Origin: Paenibacillus alginolyticus DSM 5050 = NBRC 15375
GTDB taxonomy: Bacteria; Bacillota; Bacilli; Paenibacillales; NBRC-103111
Reading direction: 5' to 3'
NCBI RefSeq assembly: GCF_000422905.1
Contig: NZ_AUGY01000004.1
Span: 1-64,000 of the forward strand
Length of the DNA stretch: 64,000 bases
A program made the translations under genes and the position numbers. Shown here piece after piece: positions 33,407-42,147 of this stretch. The notes under the pieces were generated by a model. It saw only the letters and a program-made list of their open reading frames with translations. It was not told where the DNA came from and did no database searches. Positions within the stretch are counted from its first letter, which is position 1. Every line of letters starts with the position of its first letter.

Positions 33407-34912
33407 CTACATCACAGACTTCTCCGCCCTATCGAGCTGCTCCTTAATCAGGTCAGCCGTCAACTGACCAGACAAAGTCACCATAGGGACGCCGCCCCCG
33501 GGATGTGTCGATCCGCCGACAAAATAGAGGTTGTCGAGCAGGTCGCTCTTGCTCGGGATTTTGAAGCCGCCATTGAGCTTACGGTCCGTGACCACCCCAT
33601 AGATCGACCCGCCATTAGAGCCATACAGATGCTGAATATCGTCAGGAATAAATGTGTACTCGAACTCAATATGTTGCCTGAGATCGGTCAACCCCATTCG
33701 CTCGAGCTTAGATAGAACGATATCCCGATACGTCTCTTTCTGGGAAGCGAAGCTCTCACCAGGCTTAAGCGGGGGAACGTGCGTAAGGACGAAGAGATTT
33801 TCTTTTCCATGAGGTGCTTGACTCGGATCCGATTTGCTGGAAACGCCGACATATACAGTCGGGTCAGAGGTAGCTTTCCCTTCTACGAAAATATCGCTGA
33901 ATTCACGATCAGGGTCCTGTGAGAAGAAGAAGTTGTGATGAAGCAGCCCCTCATACACGTTGTCCACCCCAAGGAGCAGGACAAGCCCCGAAACCGTTGG
34001 CACGTATTTGGACAAATCTTTGGCACGCTCCGCAGCTTTAGGGTGCTGCTGCAAGATGCTGTGATGAGCTGGAATCACTTCGAGATTAGAAACAATGAGG
34101 TCAGCGTCCACAAAGCTGCCATCCTCTAAAATAACGCCAGTTGCCGACCGGCCAAGAGTCTGAACCTGGGCAACGGGTGAGGAGGTGCGAACTTCTACGC
34201 CAAGCTCCCCGAGCAGCTTCAGCATAGCTTCTGCAATTTGATACATTCCGCCTTCGACATAATAGATGCCAAGTCCCATTTGCACATATATTAATTGTGA
34301 CAGAACAGCGGGAGCTGCATACGGCGAGGATCCGATATACATAATGAAAAAATCAAACAATTGTCGGATATGTGTATCCTTCAGGAACCGATTTGTCGTC
34401 TGATGCATCGTCCTAAGAGGGTCCATAGACAGCAGTTCTTTCATACTGTGGAACCGACGAAGATCGCTTAAACCAGAGAGACTACGGTTATAGAAGCTTT
34501 TGGTGTTGAGGAGATACATGTTTTGGCTATACTGCAAATAAGAGAGAAACCCAGCGGCATCTGCAGGTGAAATTTGTTCAAATTGCTTTAACAATTGAGG
34601 TAAGTCGCTTGTAATATCCAAGGTTACCCCATCTTCAAAAAAAGTGCGCCATTGCGGCTCGACACGAACTAATGTCATGTAATCTTCTAAACGACGGCCT
34701 ACAGAAGCAAAAAGTTGCTCCAATACCCAAGGCATTGTCAATATAGACGGACCCGTATCGAAGGAATATCCTTTCCCGGATCTCATATTTAACTTACCGC
34801 CAGCTCGTTCGTTTTTCTCGAGTACCGTTACCTGATGTCCATCTGCCGCAAGGCGAATGGCGGAAGACAGGCCACCGAGGCCGCCTCCAATTACTACGAT
34901 TTTTTTGCTCAT
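33407..34912 (-). CDS. crtP: 4,4'-Diaponeurosporene oxidase-like carotenoid oxygenase (CrtP/CrtNb)
   Basis: A ~501-residue FAD enzyme of the CrtI family. The dinucleotide-binding N-terminus (VVIGGGLGGLSSAIRLA) and the FAD-contact C-terminus (YFVGGSTHPGGGVPMVTLSGQ) are intact. Blocks such as DTGPSILTMPWVLEQLF, FDFFIMYIGSSPYAAPAVLS, SNLEVIPAHH and LLHHNFFFSQD match staphylococcal CrtP rather than CrtN. CrtP oxidises a terminal methyl of 4,4'-diaponeurosporene to the aldehyde. ATG 34912 is chosen; an upstream GTG at 34921 lies too near AGAGG. It diverges from aldH, whose product would oxidise the aldehyde further; both share a CarH-type operator. Confidence 0.85.
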   Translation of the reverse strand: MSKKIVVIGGGLGGLSSAIRLAADGHQVTVLEKNERAGGKLNMRSGKGYSFDTGPSILTMPWVLEQLFASVGRRLEDYMTLVRVEPQWRTFFEDGVTLDITSDLPQLLKQFEQISPADAAGFLSYLQYSQNMYLLNTKSFYNRSLSGLSDLRRFHSMKELLSMDPLRTMHQTTNRFLKDTHIRQLFDFFIMYIGSSPYAAPAVLSQLIYVQMGLGIYYVEGGMYQIAEAMLKLLGELGVEVRTSSPVAQVQTLGRSATGVILEDGSFVDADLIVSNLEVIPAHHSILQQHPKAAERAKDLSKYVPTVSGLVLLLGVDNVYEGLLHHNFFFSQDPDREFSDIFVEGKATSDPTVYVGVSSKSDPSQAPHGKENLFVLTHVPPLKPGESFASQKETYRDIVLSKLERMGLTDLRQHIEFEYTFIPDDIQHLYGSNGGSIYGVVTDRKLNGGFKIPSKSDLLDNLYFVGGSTHPGGGVPMVTLSGQLTADLIKEQLDRAEKSVM

Positions 34913-34959
34913 ATTGAGCACATCCTCTCATCATTGGTCATTATGCCGAAACGATGCTG

Positions 34960-34989
34960 ATGACAAAACCATATACGTAATTGTATAAT
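34960..34989 (+). promoter_or_regulatory. Promoter of the aldH-crtQ-crtO-carH operon
   Basis: ATGACA (34960-34965) and a perfect TATAAT (34984-34989) with an 18-base spacer. The -10 box lies in the first of the three 11-bp repeats, 3 bases from its start. Confidence 0.65.
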
Positions 34990-35009
34990 TATTGTAGAAC
35001 TAATGTCAA
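34980..35009 (-). promoter_or_regulatory. Promoter of crtP (minus strand)
   Basis: On the minus strand, TTGACA (35009-35004) and TACAAT (34985-34980) are separated by 18 bases. The whole spacer is covered by the three tandem 11-bp repeats at 34981-35013. Confidence 0.6.
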
Positions 35010-35013
35010 AGGT
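34981..35013. promoter_or_regulatory. Tandem 11-bp repeats, putative CarH operator (crtP/aldH)
   Basis: Three adjacent 11-bp units beginning TTGTATA (34981), TTGTAGA (34992) and ATGTCAA (35003) share n-TGT-nn-A, the reverse complement of the TnnACA repeat known for CarH operators. They overlap the -10 of the aldH promoter and the spacer of the crtP promoter, so one bound regulator would block both. Confidence 0.6.
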
Positions 35014-35043
35014 TGGAATGTCGAGCAGAAAGAAGGAACGGAC

Positions 35044-36501
35044 ATGAACATGCCGAATACGTATGAACCTACCGACGAACAGAGCTGTCTGGAAGCTGCG
35101 ATGTATGCGGCTCGGATGGCTTTTCCAATTTGGAAAACGCAATCGGTTGAGCAACGCCTCCGTAACCTAACTAGACTTCGGCAGTTATTGGTTCGAGACA
35201 TGGATGAATGGATCATGCTCCTATCTCATGAAGCTCACAAAACACCGATGGATACCTTAATGACCGAGCTCTATGTCACTTTAGAAGCCATCGCTTATTA
35301 TGAGAAACACGCAGCACGGATGTTACGCACCCGACGTAAGAGAACGCCCATCGCTTTTATGGGAGCGCGCTCCTATGTCGTCCATGAACCTTACGGTGTT
35401 TTACTTGTGATTACACCATGGAATTTCCCGCTGCAGCTAGCACTAGTACCTGTCATTTCTGGGCTAATAGCGGGTAATGCGGTTCTGCTTAAACCATCTG
35501 AGAAATTGCCTAACATTGCCGCGAAGCTATCATCGACACTAATCGAAGCGGGCTTTCCAGTTGGACTTTGCCAAGTCATTCAAGGTGGCAGAGAAGTCGT
35601 GGAAAGGCTGATCGAGGCGAAGCCTGATAAAATCTTCTTCACTGGCGGTGAAGGAGCGGGACGTAACATTCTACAGCGAGCAGCTGCTCATCTCATCCCT
35701 TGCGATATGGAGTTAAGCGGCAAAGATCCCATGATCGTGTGCGCGGATGCGAATATCGAACGGGCCGCAGCGGCAGCCGTTTGGGGAGCCTTTCTGAATA
35801 GTGGTCAAGCTTGTATTAGTGTGGAGCGGGTGTATGTACATAGACAGCTATATCAACCGTTCTTAGAAGCAGTGCTGAGACATACACGAAGCCTGCAACA
35901 AGATATCGGAGGCCGATGGGCCGATGTTGGCGGCATGACAACGACAGAAGCTTGGTCGAAGGTGCAAAGTCAGCTGCAAGATGCCATCTCAGGTGGTGCT
36001 ATTGTGGAAATAGGTGGGCTAACCCCAGATGCTGAACCACCACTATTCCCACCAACAGTCTTGACAAATGTTACCAACGATATGCGTGTGATGCGTGAGG
36101 AAACCTTCGGACCTATCTTACCCATTCTGGCGTTTGACGATGAAAGTGATGCTATTAGGCTTGCTAATGACTCTCCTTACGGTTTAAATGCCAGTATTTT
36201 CACCAGAGATGTAGCACAAGGTCGTAAAATTGCGGATCAACTAGAGACTGGCAATTGTGTGATCAACGATGTCGTTCGGAATATTAGTAACATGCATCTG
36301 CCTTTCGGTGGCGTGAAGCAGAGCGGGTTTGGCCGCATCCATGGTGAGGAAGGACTTCTTTCTTTTTGCCAAAGCAAGTCTATTATGGTTAAGCGAGGCA
36401 GGCAAAATCGTGAAATCAACTGGTACCCGTATAAGGAAACCGCTTTTACATCCATGAAGAAAGGCATTCGCTTCTTGTTTGGTGGAGGTCCACGATTATG
36501 A
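35044..36501 (+). CDS. aldH: Aldehyde dehydrogenase (4,4'-diaponeurosporenal dehydrogenase-like)
   Basis: A 485-residue NAD(P)-dependent aldehyde dehydrogenase. Recognisable motifs are the PWNFPLQLAL Rossmann entrance, FTGGEGAGR, the catalytic Glu in MELSGKDP, the catalytic Cys in NSGQACISVERV, and EETFGPILP. The start is ATG 35044 after AAGAAGGAACG. It resembles the staphylococcal AldH1-type enzyme that turns the CrtP-made carotenoid aldehyde into 4,4'-diaponeurosporenoic acid. It is the first gene of a chain coupled by 4-bp overlaps with the glycosyltransferase, acyltransferase and CarH genes. Confidence 0.83.
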   Translation: MNMPNTYEPTDEQSCLEAAMYAARMAFPIWKTQSVEQRLRNLTRLRQLLVRDMDEWIMLLSHEAHKTPMDTLMTELYVTLEAIAYYEKHAARMLRTRRKRTPIAFMGARSYVVHEPYGVLLVITPWNFPLQLALVPVISGLIAGNAVLLKPSEKLPNIAAKLSSTLIEAGFPVGLCQVIQGGREVVERLIEAKPDKIFFTGGEGAGRNILQRAAAHLIPCDMELSGKDPMIVCADANIERAAAAAVWGAFLNSGQACISVERVYVHRQLYQPFLEAVLRHTRSLQQDIGGRWADVGGMTTTEAWSKVQSQLQDAISGGAIVEIGGLTPDAEPPLFPPTVLTNVTNDMRVMREETFGPILPILAFDDESDAIRLANDSPYGLNASIFTRDVAQGRKIADQLETGNCVINDVVRNISNMHLPFGGVKQSGFGRIHGEEGLLSFCQSKSIMVKRGRQNREINWYPYKETAFTSMKKGIRFLFGGGPRL

Positions 36502-37640
36502 TTATATCAACCATCGTGTGGCTTAGTGGACTTATGTGTGGGGCATGGCTCTTAGGCAAAATCCTTCCTCTGGAAGGGAATTATCGTATGTCGTTGTCCA
36601 TCGGTCACAATCCGAACCTCCCCCGCATTTCAGTTATCATTCCAGCTAGAAATGAAGAGAGGAATCTGGCAGTGTTGTTACCATCCATCAAAGGGCAACC
36701 TATCTCTGATCTCGAGGTGATCGTCGTCGACGATGGATCAACGGATCGTACTGCAGCCGTCGCCTTATCCTACGGGGCTCGGATCATTACACCTGGCGAG
36801 CTGCCCCTTGGCTGGGTCGGCAAATGTTGGGCGAGCTGGCATGGCGCACGAGCCGCAAGCGGTGATCTGCTTATTTTCTTAGACGCAGATACCTGCATAG
36901 AACCTGGTGGCCTATTGAAGCTGGCCGAGGCGGGGCTGGAGCTGAACGGGCTGCTTTCGATCCAACCTTATCACATCATGAAGCGCCCTTATGAATCGTT
37001 ATCGGCGTTTTTTAACATCGTCGTCCTGGCTGCGGTTGCAAACCCGAAACCAACTAAGCATAATCGGAACCGATCAACAGGCGCATTCGGACCTTGTATA
37101 GTCTGTACCCGAGAAGCGTACTTTGAATCAGGCGGTCATGAGACAATCCGTCATCATATCCTCGAAAATCACAGTTTGGGTCGTCTATTTGCGAGACAGC
37201 AGCAACCTGTGCATAATCGAACTGGTGAAGGCGTATTAACGTTTCGCATGTATCCCGAAGGTTTTGGGCAGCTCATCAGTGGGTGGAGTAAAAGCTTCGC
37301 TTCCGGCGCCTCTTCTACAACGCCTTTACGCTTACTTGCTATTATCTGGTGGATGACGGGGGCGGTGACGGTTGTCACACAGTCGATGGATTCACAGATG
37401 TGGTCACTTCCCCTCGCTATCGTGCTAGGATGTACCAGCTATACGGCATACGCTCTATTGCTATATGCACTGCTCAAACGAGCGGGCAATTTCAGTATGC
37501 TTACAGCCATCTTTTTCCCTATTCCACTTCTTGCATTCATGGGAATCTTTGCGAGCTCGGTGCTGCAAACCTTTTTCAAACGAGAGGTGACGTGGAAGGG
37601 GCGCTCCATTTCAACCTCGAAGGGGAGAGAGGAACCATGA
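36498..37640 (+). CDS. crtQ: Carotenoid acid glycosyltransferase (CrtQ-like, GT2)
   Basis: A 380-residue membrane-attached family-2 glycosyltransferase. An N-terminal helix is followed by the nucleotide-sugar domain (ISVIIPARNEERNL, VVDDGSTDRT, FLDADTC) and two or three C-terminal helices (about residues 285-365). It matches CrtQ, which glucosylates 4,4'-diaponeurosporenoate. Its start ATG lies in the end of aldH (ATGA overlap) and its stop overlaps crtO likewise. A paralogous GT2 is encoded at 44442. Confidence 0.83.
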   Translation: MIISTIVWLSGLMCGAWLLGKILPLEGNYRMSLSIGHNPNLPRISVIIPARNEERNLAVLLPSIKGQPISDLEVIVVDDGSTDRTAAVALSYGARIITPGELPLGWVGKCWASWHGARAASGDLLIFLDADTCIEPGGLLKLAEAGLELNGLLSIQPYHIMKRPYESLSAFFNIVVLAAVANPKPTKHNRNRSTGAFGPCIVCTREAYFESGGHETIRHHILENHSLGRLFARQQQPVHNRTGEGVLTFRMYPEGFGQLISGWSKSFASGASSTTPLRLLAIIWWMTGAVTVVTQSMDSQMWSLPLAIVLGCTSYTAYALLLYALLKRAGNFSMLTAIFFPIPLLAFMGIFASSVLQTFFKREVTWKGRSISTSKGREEP

Positions 37641-38140
37641 GAATCGTCGAAATGTGGCCCATGTGGACATTACTTGCAGATATCACAGGATGGTTTCTCG
37701 TGCATATGGGGGTGTCCTACCTGTTTTTCATCATGCCGGATCGATGGTTCATACGCCTAACTGATGGCAAACTTCCCAATTCACATGGCCTACGAGAAGA
37801 AATCATCTATGAACGGTATCTCCGAATTCGCACTTGGAAGGATAAACCCCCCGATGGGGGAGGACTATTCCCTGGAGGCTTTGCGAAGAAAAAATTTGCT
37901 ATACTGGATAAAGCTTATGTGAGTAAATTTATAAGGGAAACACGGCGAGGGGAATGGACGCATTTTGGTTCGATGCTGCCGGCGCCACTTTTTTTTATGT
38001 GGAATGAGCCCTTGTATGGGTGGATGATGATGATTTATGCCATTATAGCGAATGTGCCCTTCATCCTCATACAGCGCTATAACCGCATACGATTGCAACG
38101 AATTCTTAGGAAATTGACAGAAAAGAGTGGAAACGAATGA
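37637..38140 (+). CDS. crtO: Glycosyl-4,4'-diaponeurosporenoate acyltransferase (CrtO-like)
   Basis: A 167-residue membrane protein with hydrophobic segments near the N-terminus (LLADITGWFLVHMGVSYLFF) and near residues 130-150. The central block ERYLRIRTWKDKPPDGGGLFPGGFAKK is characteristic of CrtO, which esterifies the sugar of glycosylated diaponeurosporenoate with a fatty acid. GGAACCATGAG at the start overlaps the stop of crtQ. It is the last biosynthetic step of a staphyloxanthin-like pathway. Confidence 0.88.
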   Translation: MRIVEMWPMWTLLADITGWFLVHMGVSYLFFIMPDRWFIRLTDGKLPNSHGLREEIIYERYLRIRTWKDKPPDGGGLFPGGFAKKKFAILDKAYVSKFIRETRRGEWTHFGSMLPAPLFFMWNEPLYGWMMMIYAIIANVPFILIQRYNRIRLQRILRKLTEKSGNE

Positions 38141-39048
38141 TGTACACAATTAGGCAAGCCTCGACACTTCTAGGGATTCCCGCTGTCACAATAAGGGCTT
38201 GGGAAACAAGATATGGCGCAATTAAACCCGTTCGCACAGAGGGTGGCTATCGCTTATTTACAGACAAAAACATGGAAGATCTCCGTTTTCTTAAAATACA
38301 AACAGACGAGAAAGGCATGACGATCTCACAAGCGGTTCGAATGTTGAAGGAGCAGCAGGATTTACGTGAACAATTACTAGAATCCAAGCCAGAGATGGAT
38401 GCTTATCCTGGTAAACAAGCGCATCAAGACATGATTGACCGCTTATATGACAGCTTGAGTAACTTCCGAACAGAACAAGCGAAAACGATGATTGAACTAG
38501 GATTTTCTATGTACGGCTATGACATGATGATTTATCATATTTTATTTTCGGTCATGATTAAAGTGGGCACGGAATGGGAAGAAGGACGCGCATCCGTTGC
38601 GCAAGAGCATTTCATAACGCAATTCGTTACACAGCGCTGTTTGAGCTTCTTTCATCTATTCCCTGTGGATGAACGGTTGCCACGTATGTTGGCTTTATGT
38701 CCCACAGGTGAACATCACCAAGCGGGGCTTCTCTTATTCTCTTTATTCTTACGAAAAAAAGGGGCTGACGTTTTGTACTTGGGCCCTGATACGCCTGAGG
38801 ACGGCATCCAGAAGATCCTGCAAGAACAGCACATTCGTGTCATTTGTCTCTCGTTGACTGATCCTAAATTAATGGAACAGACCTTTGCATTCATTGATCG
38901 GCTGCGGACATCCAATCTAGAGCTGGAAGTTGTTCTCGGTGGGCAGGGCTTTCAGGATGTGCCAGAGCCTTACGCTGCGTGGGTGCTTCCAAGTGATAGT
39001 CAGGTTGAATGGGAAAATTGGTTTCAAGACCGGGTGCTGAGGTTCTAA
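38137..39048 (+). CDS. carH: B12-dependent MerR-type photoreceptor repressor (CarH/LitR-like)
   Basis: A 303-residue regulator with an N-terminal MerR helix-turn-helix (TIRQASTLLGIPAVTIRAWETRYG, residues 4-27), a four-helix B12-capping bundle and a C-terminal cobalamin-binding domain. Both CarH signatures are intact: W147-x9-E157-H158 in the bundle, and E192-x-H194-x2-G197 for the lower axial His ligand. Characterised CarH tetramers bind DNA in the dark with adenosylcobalamin and dissociate on light. It closes the aldH operon (4-bp overlap with crtO), so it would repress its own operon as well as crtP and crtN. Confidence 0.9.
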   Translation: MMYTIRQASTLLGIPAVTIRAWETRYGAIKPVRTEGGYRLFTDKNMEDLRFLKIQTDEKGMTISQAVRMLKEQQDLREQLLESKPEMDAYPGKQAHQDMIDRLYDSLSNFRTEQAKTMIELGFSMYGYDMMIYHILFSVMIKVGTEWEEGRASVAQEHFITQFVTQRCLSFFHLFPVDERLPRMLALCPTGEHHQAGLLLFSLFLRKKGADVLYLGPDTPEDGIQKILQEQHIRVICLSLTDPKLMEQTFAFIDRLRTSNLELEVVLGGQGFQDVPEPYAAWVLPSDSQVEWENWFQDRVLRF

Positions 39049-39073
39049 ATTTATTTCTTGGGCAATAATTAAC

Positions 39074-39102
39074 TAGACAGACTATTATCAAGTATGTATT
39101 AT
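39074..39102 (+). promoter_or_regulatory. Promoter of the crtN-crtM operon
   Basis: TAGACA (39074-39079) and TATTAT (39097-39102) are spaced by 17 bases. The -10 box starts three bases into the first of three 11-bp repeats, exactly as in the aldH promoter. Confidence 0.6.
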
Positions 39103-39126
39103 ACTTGTATAAGGTTTGTATAGTTA
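39094..39126 (+). promoter_or_regulatory. Tandem 11-bp repeats, putative CarH operator (crtN)
   Basis: Three adjacent units begin ATGTATT (39094), TTGTATA (39105) and TTGTATA (39116). The last two fit TGTnnA perfectly and the first has one mismatch. They overlap the -10 box and the start of transcription, 34 bp upstream of the crtN start. Confidence 0.6.
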
Positions 39127-39159
39127 TTGAAATGCTTCAGGAAGGAAGTGGGCCTCAGG

Positions 39160-40710
39160 ATGAGTTTAGGTAAAGTTGCGGTGATAGGCGCAGGACCAGG
39201 CGGATTAGCAGCTGCAATGGAGCTCGCTGGACGGGGCTATCAAGTGACCGTATATGAGAAACAGCCCTACATTGGGGGAAGGACCTCACGTGTACAGCTA
39301 GGCGAATATAAGTTTGATCGTGGTCCGACCTTCTTCATGATGCCACAGCTGCTAGAAGAGATGTTCCAGTCCGTGAATCGTTCTTTACACGATTATGTGA
39401 AACTCATTGAGTTAGATCCGCTATACCGACTACAGTTCGGTGATGTTCATTTCTCACCAACACGCGATGAAGCGCAAATGCTAGAGCGCATTGAGGAGCT
39501 TTTTCCTGGCAACGGCCAAGGCTATTTACGTTTTATGAAAGAGGAAGGCGAGAAGTTTAACCGGGTGTCACCCCTGTTGCAAAGGCCTTTCGGCAAGCTA
39601 AGTGACTATATCTCTCATGATGTGTTTCAAGCGTTGCCACGTCTTAATGCGATAGGCAGTGTGTATGATAGACTGTCGCGTTATTTTTCAGATGAAAGAT
39701 TGAAATACGCATTTACATTTCAAGCCAAATATTTAGGCATGTCCCCGTGGGAATGCCCAGGTACATTCACGATTTTAGCTTATTTGGAGCATAAATTCGG
39801 TCTGTTTCACCCCATTGGCGGTGTGAATCGTGTCTGTCAGGCAATGGCGGAAGTGATTCGCGAATATGATGGCGTCATCGCAACCTCCTGCAGCGTGAAA
39901 AGAGTACTGAGCAAGAACGGAAAAGCAGTCGGGTTGCTTTTAGATAGCGGTGACAAAATAGATGCCGATCATATTATCATTAATGCCGATTTTGCAACGG
40001 CGATGAGCCGGTTATTTGAACCGGGGGAGCTTCGTAAATACAGTCCAGCTAAGCTGGCAAAAAAGAAATATTCCTGCTCGACCTATATGATGTATCTTGG
40101 GGTGGATCGAGAAATTAAAATGCCCCATCATACCGTGCTTTTTGCTGAGAACTATCGAGCGAATGTACATGACATTATGACAAAAAAGGTGCTGTCACAG
40201 GATGCATCTATCTATATACATAATCCAGGAATTATTGATGCTTCCCTTGCTCCACAAGGGAAAACCGCCCTATATGCCCTCATGCCTGTGCCCAATTTGA
40301 GTGCGAATGTGAATTGGGATGAGCAACAAGAACGCGTGAAAGAGGCCATGCTTAACCGTATGGAGCAAGAGCCTGAGCTGAAGGGATTCTCCTCACATAT
40401 CAAAGAAGAAGCCATAATATCACCATTACATTGGCGCAATGACCATGATGTCTATGAAGGCGCTACCTTTAACCTAGCCCATACCTTGGATCAAATGATG
40501 TTGCTGCGCCCCCACAATCGTTTCGAGGAGCTCGGCAATTGCTGGCTCGTTGGGGGAGGGACTCATCCGGGAAGCGGGCTGCCAACAATTTTCGAATCGG
40601 CTCGCATCTCAACACGCTTACTGATGGCACAAGACAGTAAGGATCGCATCAGAGTCGGCGGCGCTGCTTCACCCATCCACAAGCAGAAGGAGGCAACCCA
40701 ATGGAAGTAG
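39160..40710 (+). CDS. crtN: Diapophytoene desaturase-like (CrtN)
   Basis: A ~516-residue FAD-dependent carotenoid desaturase. The N-terminal FAD motif (AVIGAGPGGLAAAMELA), YKFDRGPTFFMMPQLLEEMF, the core FTFQAKYLGMSPWECPGTFTIL, KKYSCSTYMMYLGVD, and the C-terminal LVGGGTHPGSGLPTIFESA are shared with CrtN. It should introduce the successive double bonds in dehydrosqualene. ATG 39160 is used; the in-frame TTG at 39127 has no Shine-Dalgarno. It starts a long, tightly coupled operon and overlaps the next desaturase gene by 10 bp. Confidence 0.83.
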   Translation: MSLGKVAVIGAGPGGLAAAMELAGRGYQVTVYEKQPYIGGRTSRVQLGEYKFDRGPTFFMMPQLLEEMFQSVNRSLHDYVKLIELDPLYRLQFGDVHFSPTRDEAQMLERIEELFPGNGQGYLRFMKEEGEKFNRVSPLLQRPFGKLSDYISHDVFQALPRLNAIGSVYDRLSRYFSDERLKYAFTFQAKYLGMSPWECPGTFTILAYLEHKFGLFHPIGGVNRVCQAMAEVIREYDGVIATSCSVKRVLSKNGKAVGLLLDSGDKIDADHIIINADFATAMSRLFEPGELRKYSPAKLAKKKYSCSTYMMYLGVDREIKMPHHTVLFAENYRANVHDIMTKKVLSQDASIYIHNPGIIDASLAPQGKTALYALMPVPNLSANVNWDEQQERVKEAMLNRMEQEPELKGFSSHIKEEAIISPLHWRNDHDVYEGATFNLAHTLDQMMLLRPHNRFEELGNCWLVGGGTHPGSGLPTIFESARISTRLLMAQDSKDRIRVGGAASPIHKQKEATQWK

Positions 40711-42143
40711 CCTTTGTTGGCGGTGGAATTGGAAGCTTAACAGCTGCACTCCTATTGAGTAAGCAGGGGAAGAAAGTGACCATTTATGAAAGAAACACGC
40801 GGCTTGGCGGAAGATTAGCCTACCAAGAAGGCGGCGGTTACCGGATTGATCAGGGGCCAACGATCGTTCTCTTGCCGGAGATGCTGCTTAGTATTTTGGA
40901 AGAGGCAGGGATTGAACGTTCACGTATTCCGCTACTTGAATGTGATCCGTTGTATCGCATTCATTATGCGGACGGGACTGTTTTTCACAAATGGCGGAAT
41001 AAACGAAGGCAGATTAAAGAGTTGCAACGATTGTTTCCAGAAGAAGTTGAAGGCTTTCAAAGCTATATGGAAGACATGGAAAAAGCTTTTGTGCAAGGGA
41101 AAGAAGCGTTTCTGGAGAAGCCGTTCTTGCGTAAGCGTGAGTTCTATACGTTGCGAAACATATCCCTATTAACAAAGCTGAAAGCGTATAAAAGTGTTCG
41201 TTCATTTGCAGGGAGATACTTTCGTAATGAGAAACTGCTTGATGCTTTCTCTCTACAAACCTTATACATCGGCGGGGCACCTTTTCAATCCCCGGGACTA
41301 TATACGTTGCTCCCCTATGCTGAGCATGCGTTCGGTGTTTGGTATGTCAAAGGCGGTTATGCCGGCTTAGTTACCATTCTTGAAGAGGAGCTACGCAGAA
41401 GACACATCTTGATACGCACAGAAACGTCGATAGAGGGATTAGTGATGGATGCTGGTCGTTGTGTAGGTGTAAAAGTAGCAGATGGCGGCGAATATAGACA
41501 TGAGGCCGTTGTATTTAATGGGGACTTTCCTCATCTTACTAAATTGCTTCCGAAGGATACTGTGCCTCAGAAAGCTTATAAACCGTCATCCGGCACCATC
41601 CTGATCTATCTTGGTCTGAAAAAGCAGTGGGTACAAACTGCAGTCCATCAGTTCTTTCTCCCACAGGAGTTAACCCATGGGTTGAAGGACATATTTATGA
41701 AGAATAAACTGCCAAAGGATCCATCCTTTTATATTTTTTATCCAACAGCAATTGATCCAGATGCTGCTCCCCCGGGTGAGAGCGTGATGTATATGTTGCT
41801 TCCATCACCACCACACGGTTCCGTAACTTGGGAAGATGAACTGCCAGCGCTTGTTGACCATGTCATTGATGAAGCTGAGAAACGAGGATTTCCTGGTTTA
41901 AGAGCGGCGATTCAGTGGAAGGAAGTTCGATCACCTAAGGATGCGGAGTCGGAGGGGCTTTACCAAGGAGGAAGTTTCGGCATTGCGCCAACTTTTGGTC
42001 AATCAGCGGTGTTTCGACCGCAAATCGTACCGTATCCCATTGAAGGCCTGTATGCTGTAGGCGCATCTGTCCATCCCGGCGGTGGTATACCTATCGTGAT
42101 GCAAGGCGCTAAACTGCTTGCCAATCATTTGTTAAAGGAGTGA
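40701..42143 (+). CDS. Second CrtN-like carotenoid desaturase/oxidoreductase
   Basis: A 480-residue CrtI-family FAD protein, clearly paralogous to the gene just upstream: FVGGGIGSLTAALLL, YRIDQGPTIVLLPEML, FSLQTLYIGGAPFQSPGLYTLLP and the terminal VGASVHPGGGIPIVMQGAK. A perfect AGAAGGAGG precedes the ATG. It might work as a heterodimer with the first CrtN or desaturate further along the chain. It lies directly before crtM. The exact step cannot be read from sequence. Confidence 0.8.
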   Translation: MEVAFVGGGIGSLTAALLLSKQGKKVTIYERNTRLGGRLAYQEGGGYRIDQGPTIVLLPEMLLSILEEAGIERSRIPLLECDPLYRIHYADGTVFHKWRNKRRQIKELQRLFPEEVEGFQSYMEDMEKAFVQGKEAFLEKPFLRKREFYTLRNISLLTKLKAYKSVRSFAGRYFRNEKLLDAFSLQTLYIGGAPFQSPGLYTLLPYAEHAFGVWYVKGGYAGLVTILEEELRRRHILIRTETSIEGLVMDAGRCVGVKVADGGEYRHEAVVFNGDFPHLTKLLPKDTVPQKAYKPSSGTILIYLGLKKQWVQTAVHQFFLPQELTHGLKDIFMKNKLPKDPSFYIFYPTAIDPDAAPPGESVMYMLLPSPPHGSVTWEDELPALVDHVIDEAEKRGFPGLRAAIQWKEVRSPKDAESEGLYQGGSFGIAPTFGQSAVFRPQIVPYPIEGLYAVGASVHPGGGIPIVMQGAKLLANHLLKE

Positions 42144-42147
42144 TGGG

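Noticed and set aside
33311..33715. A 134-codon plus-strand frame at the 3' end of crtP
   Set aside because: It lies antisense within crtP, has no Shine-Dalgarno and no family resemblance; it is a shadow of the CrtI-family coding strand.
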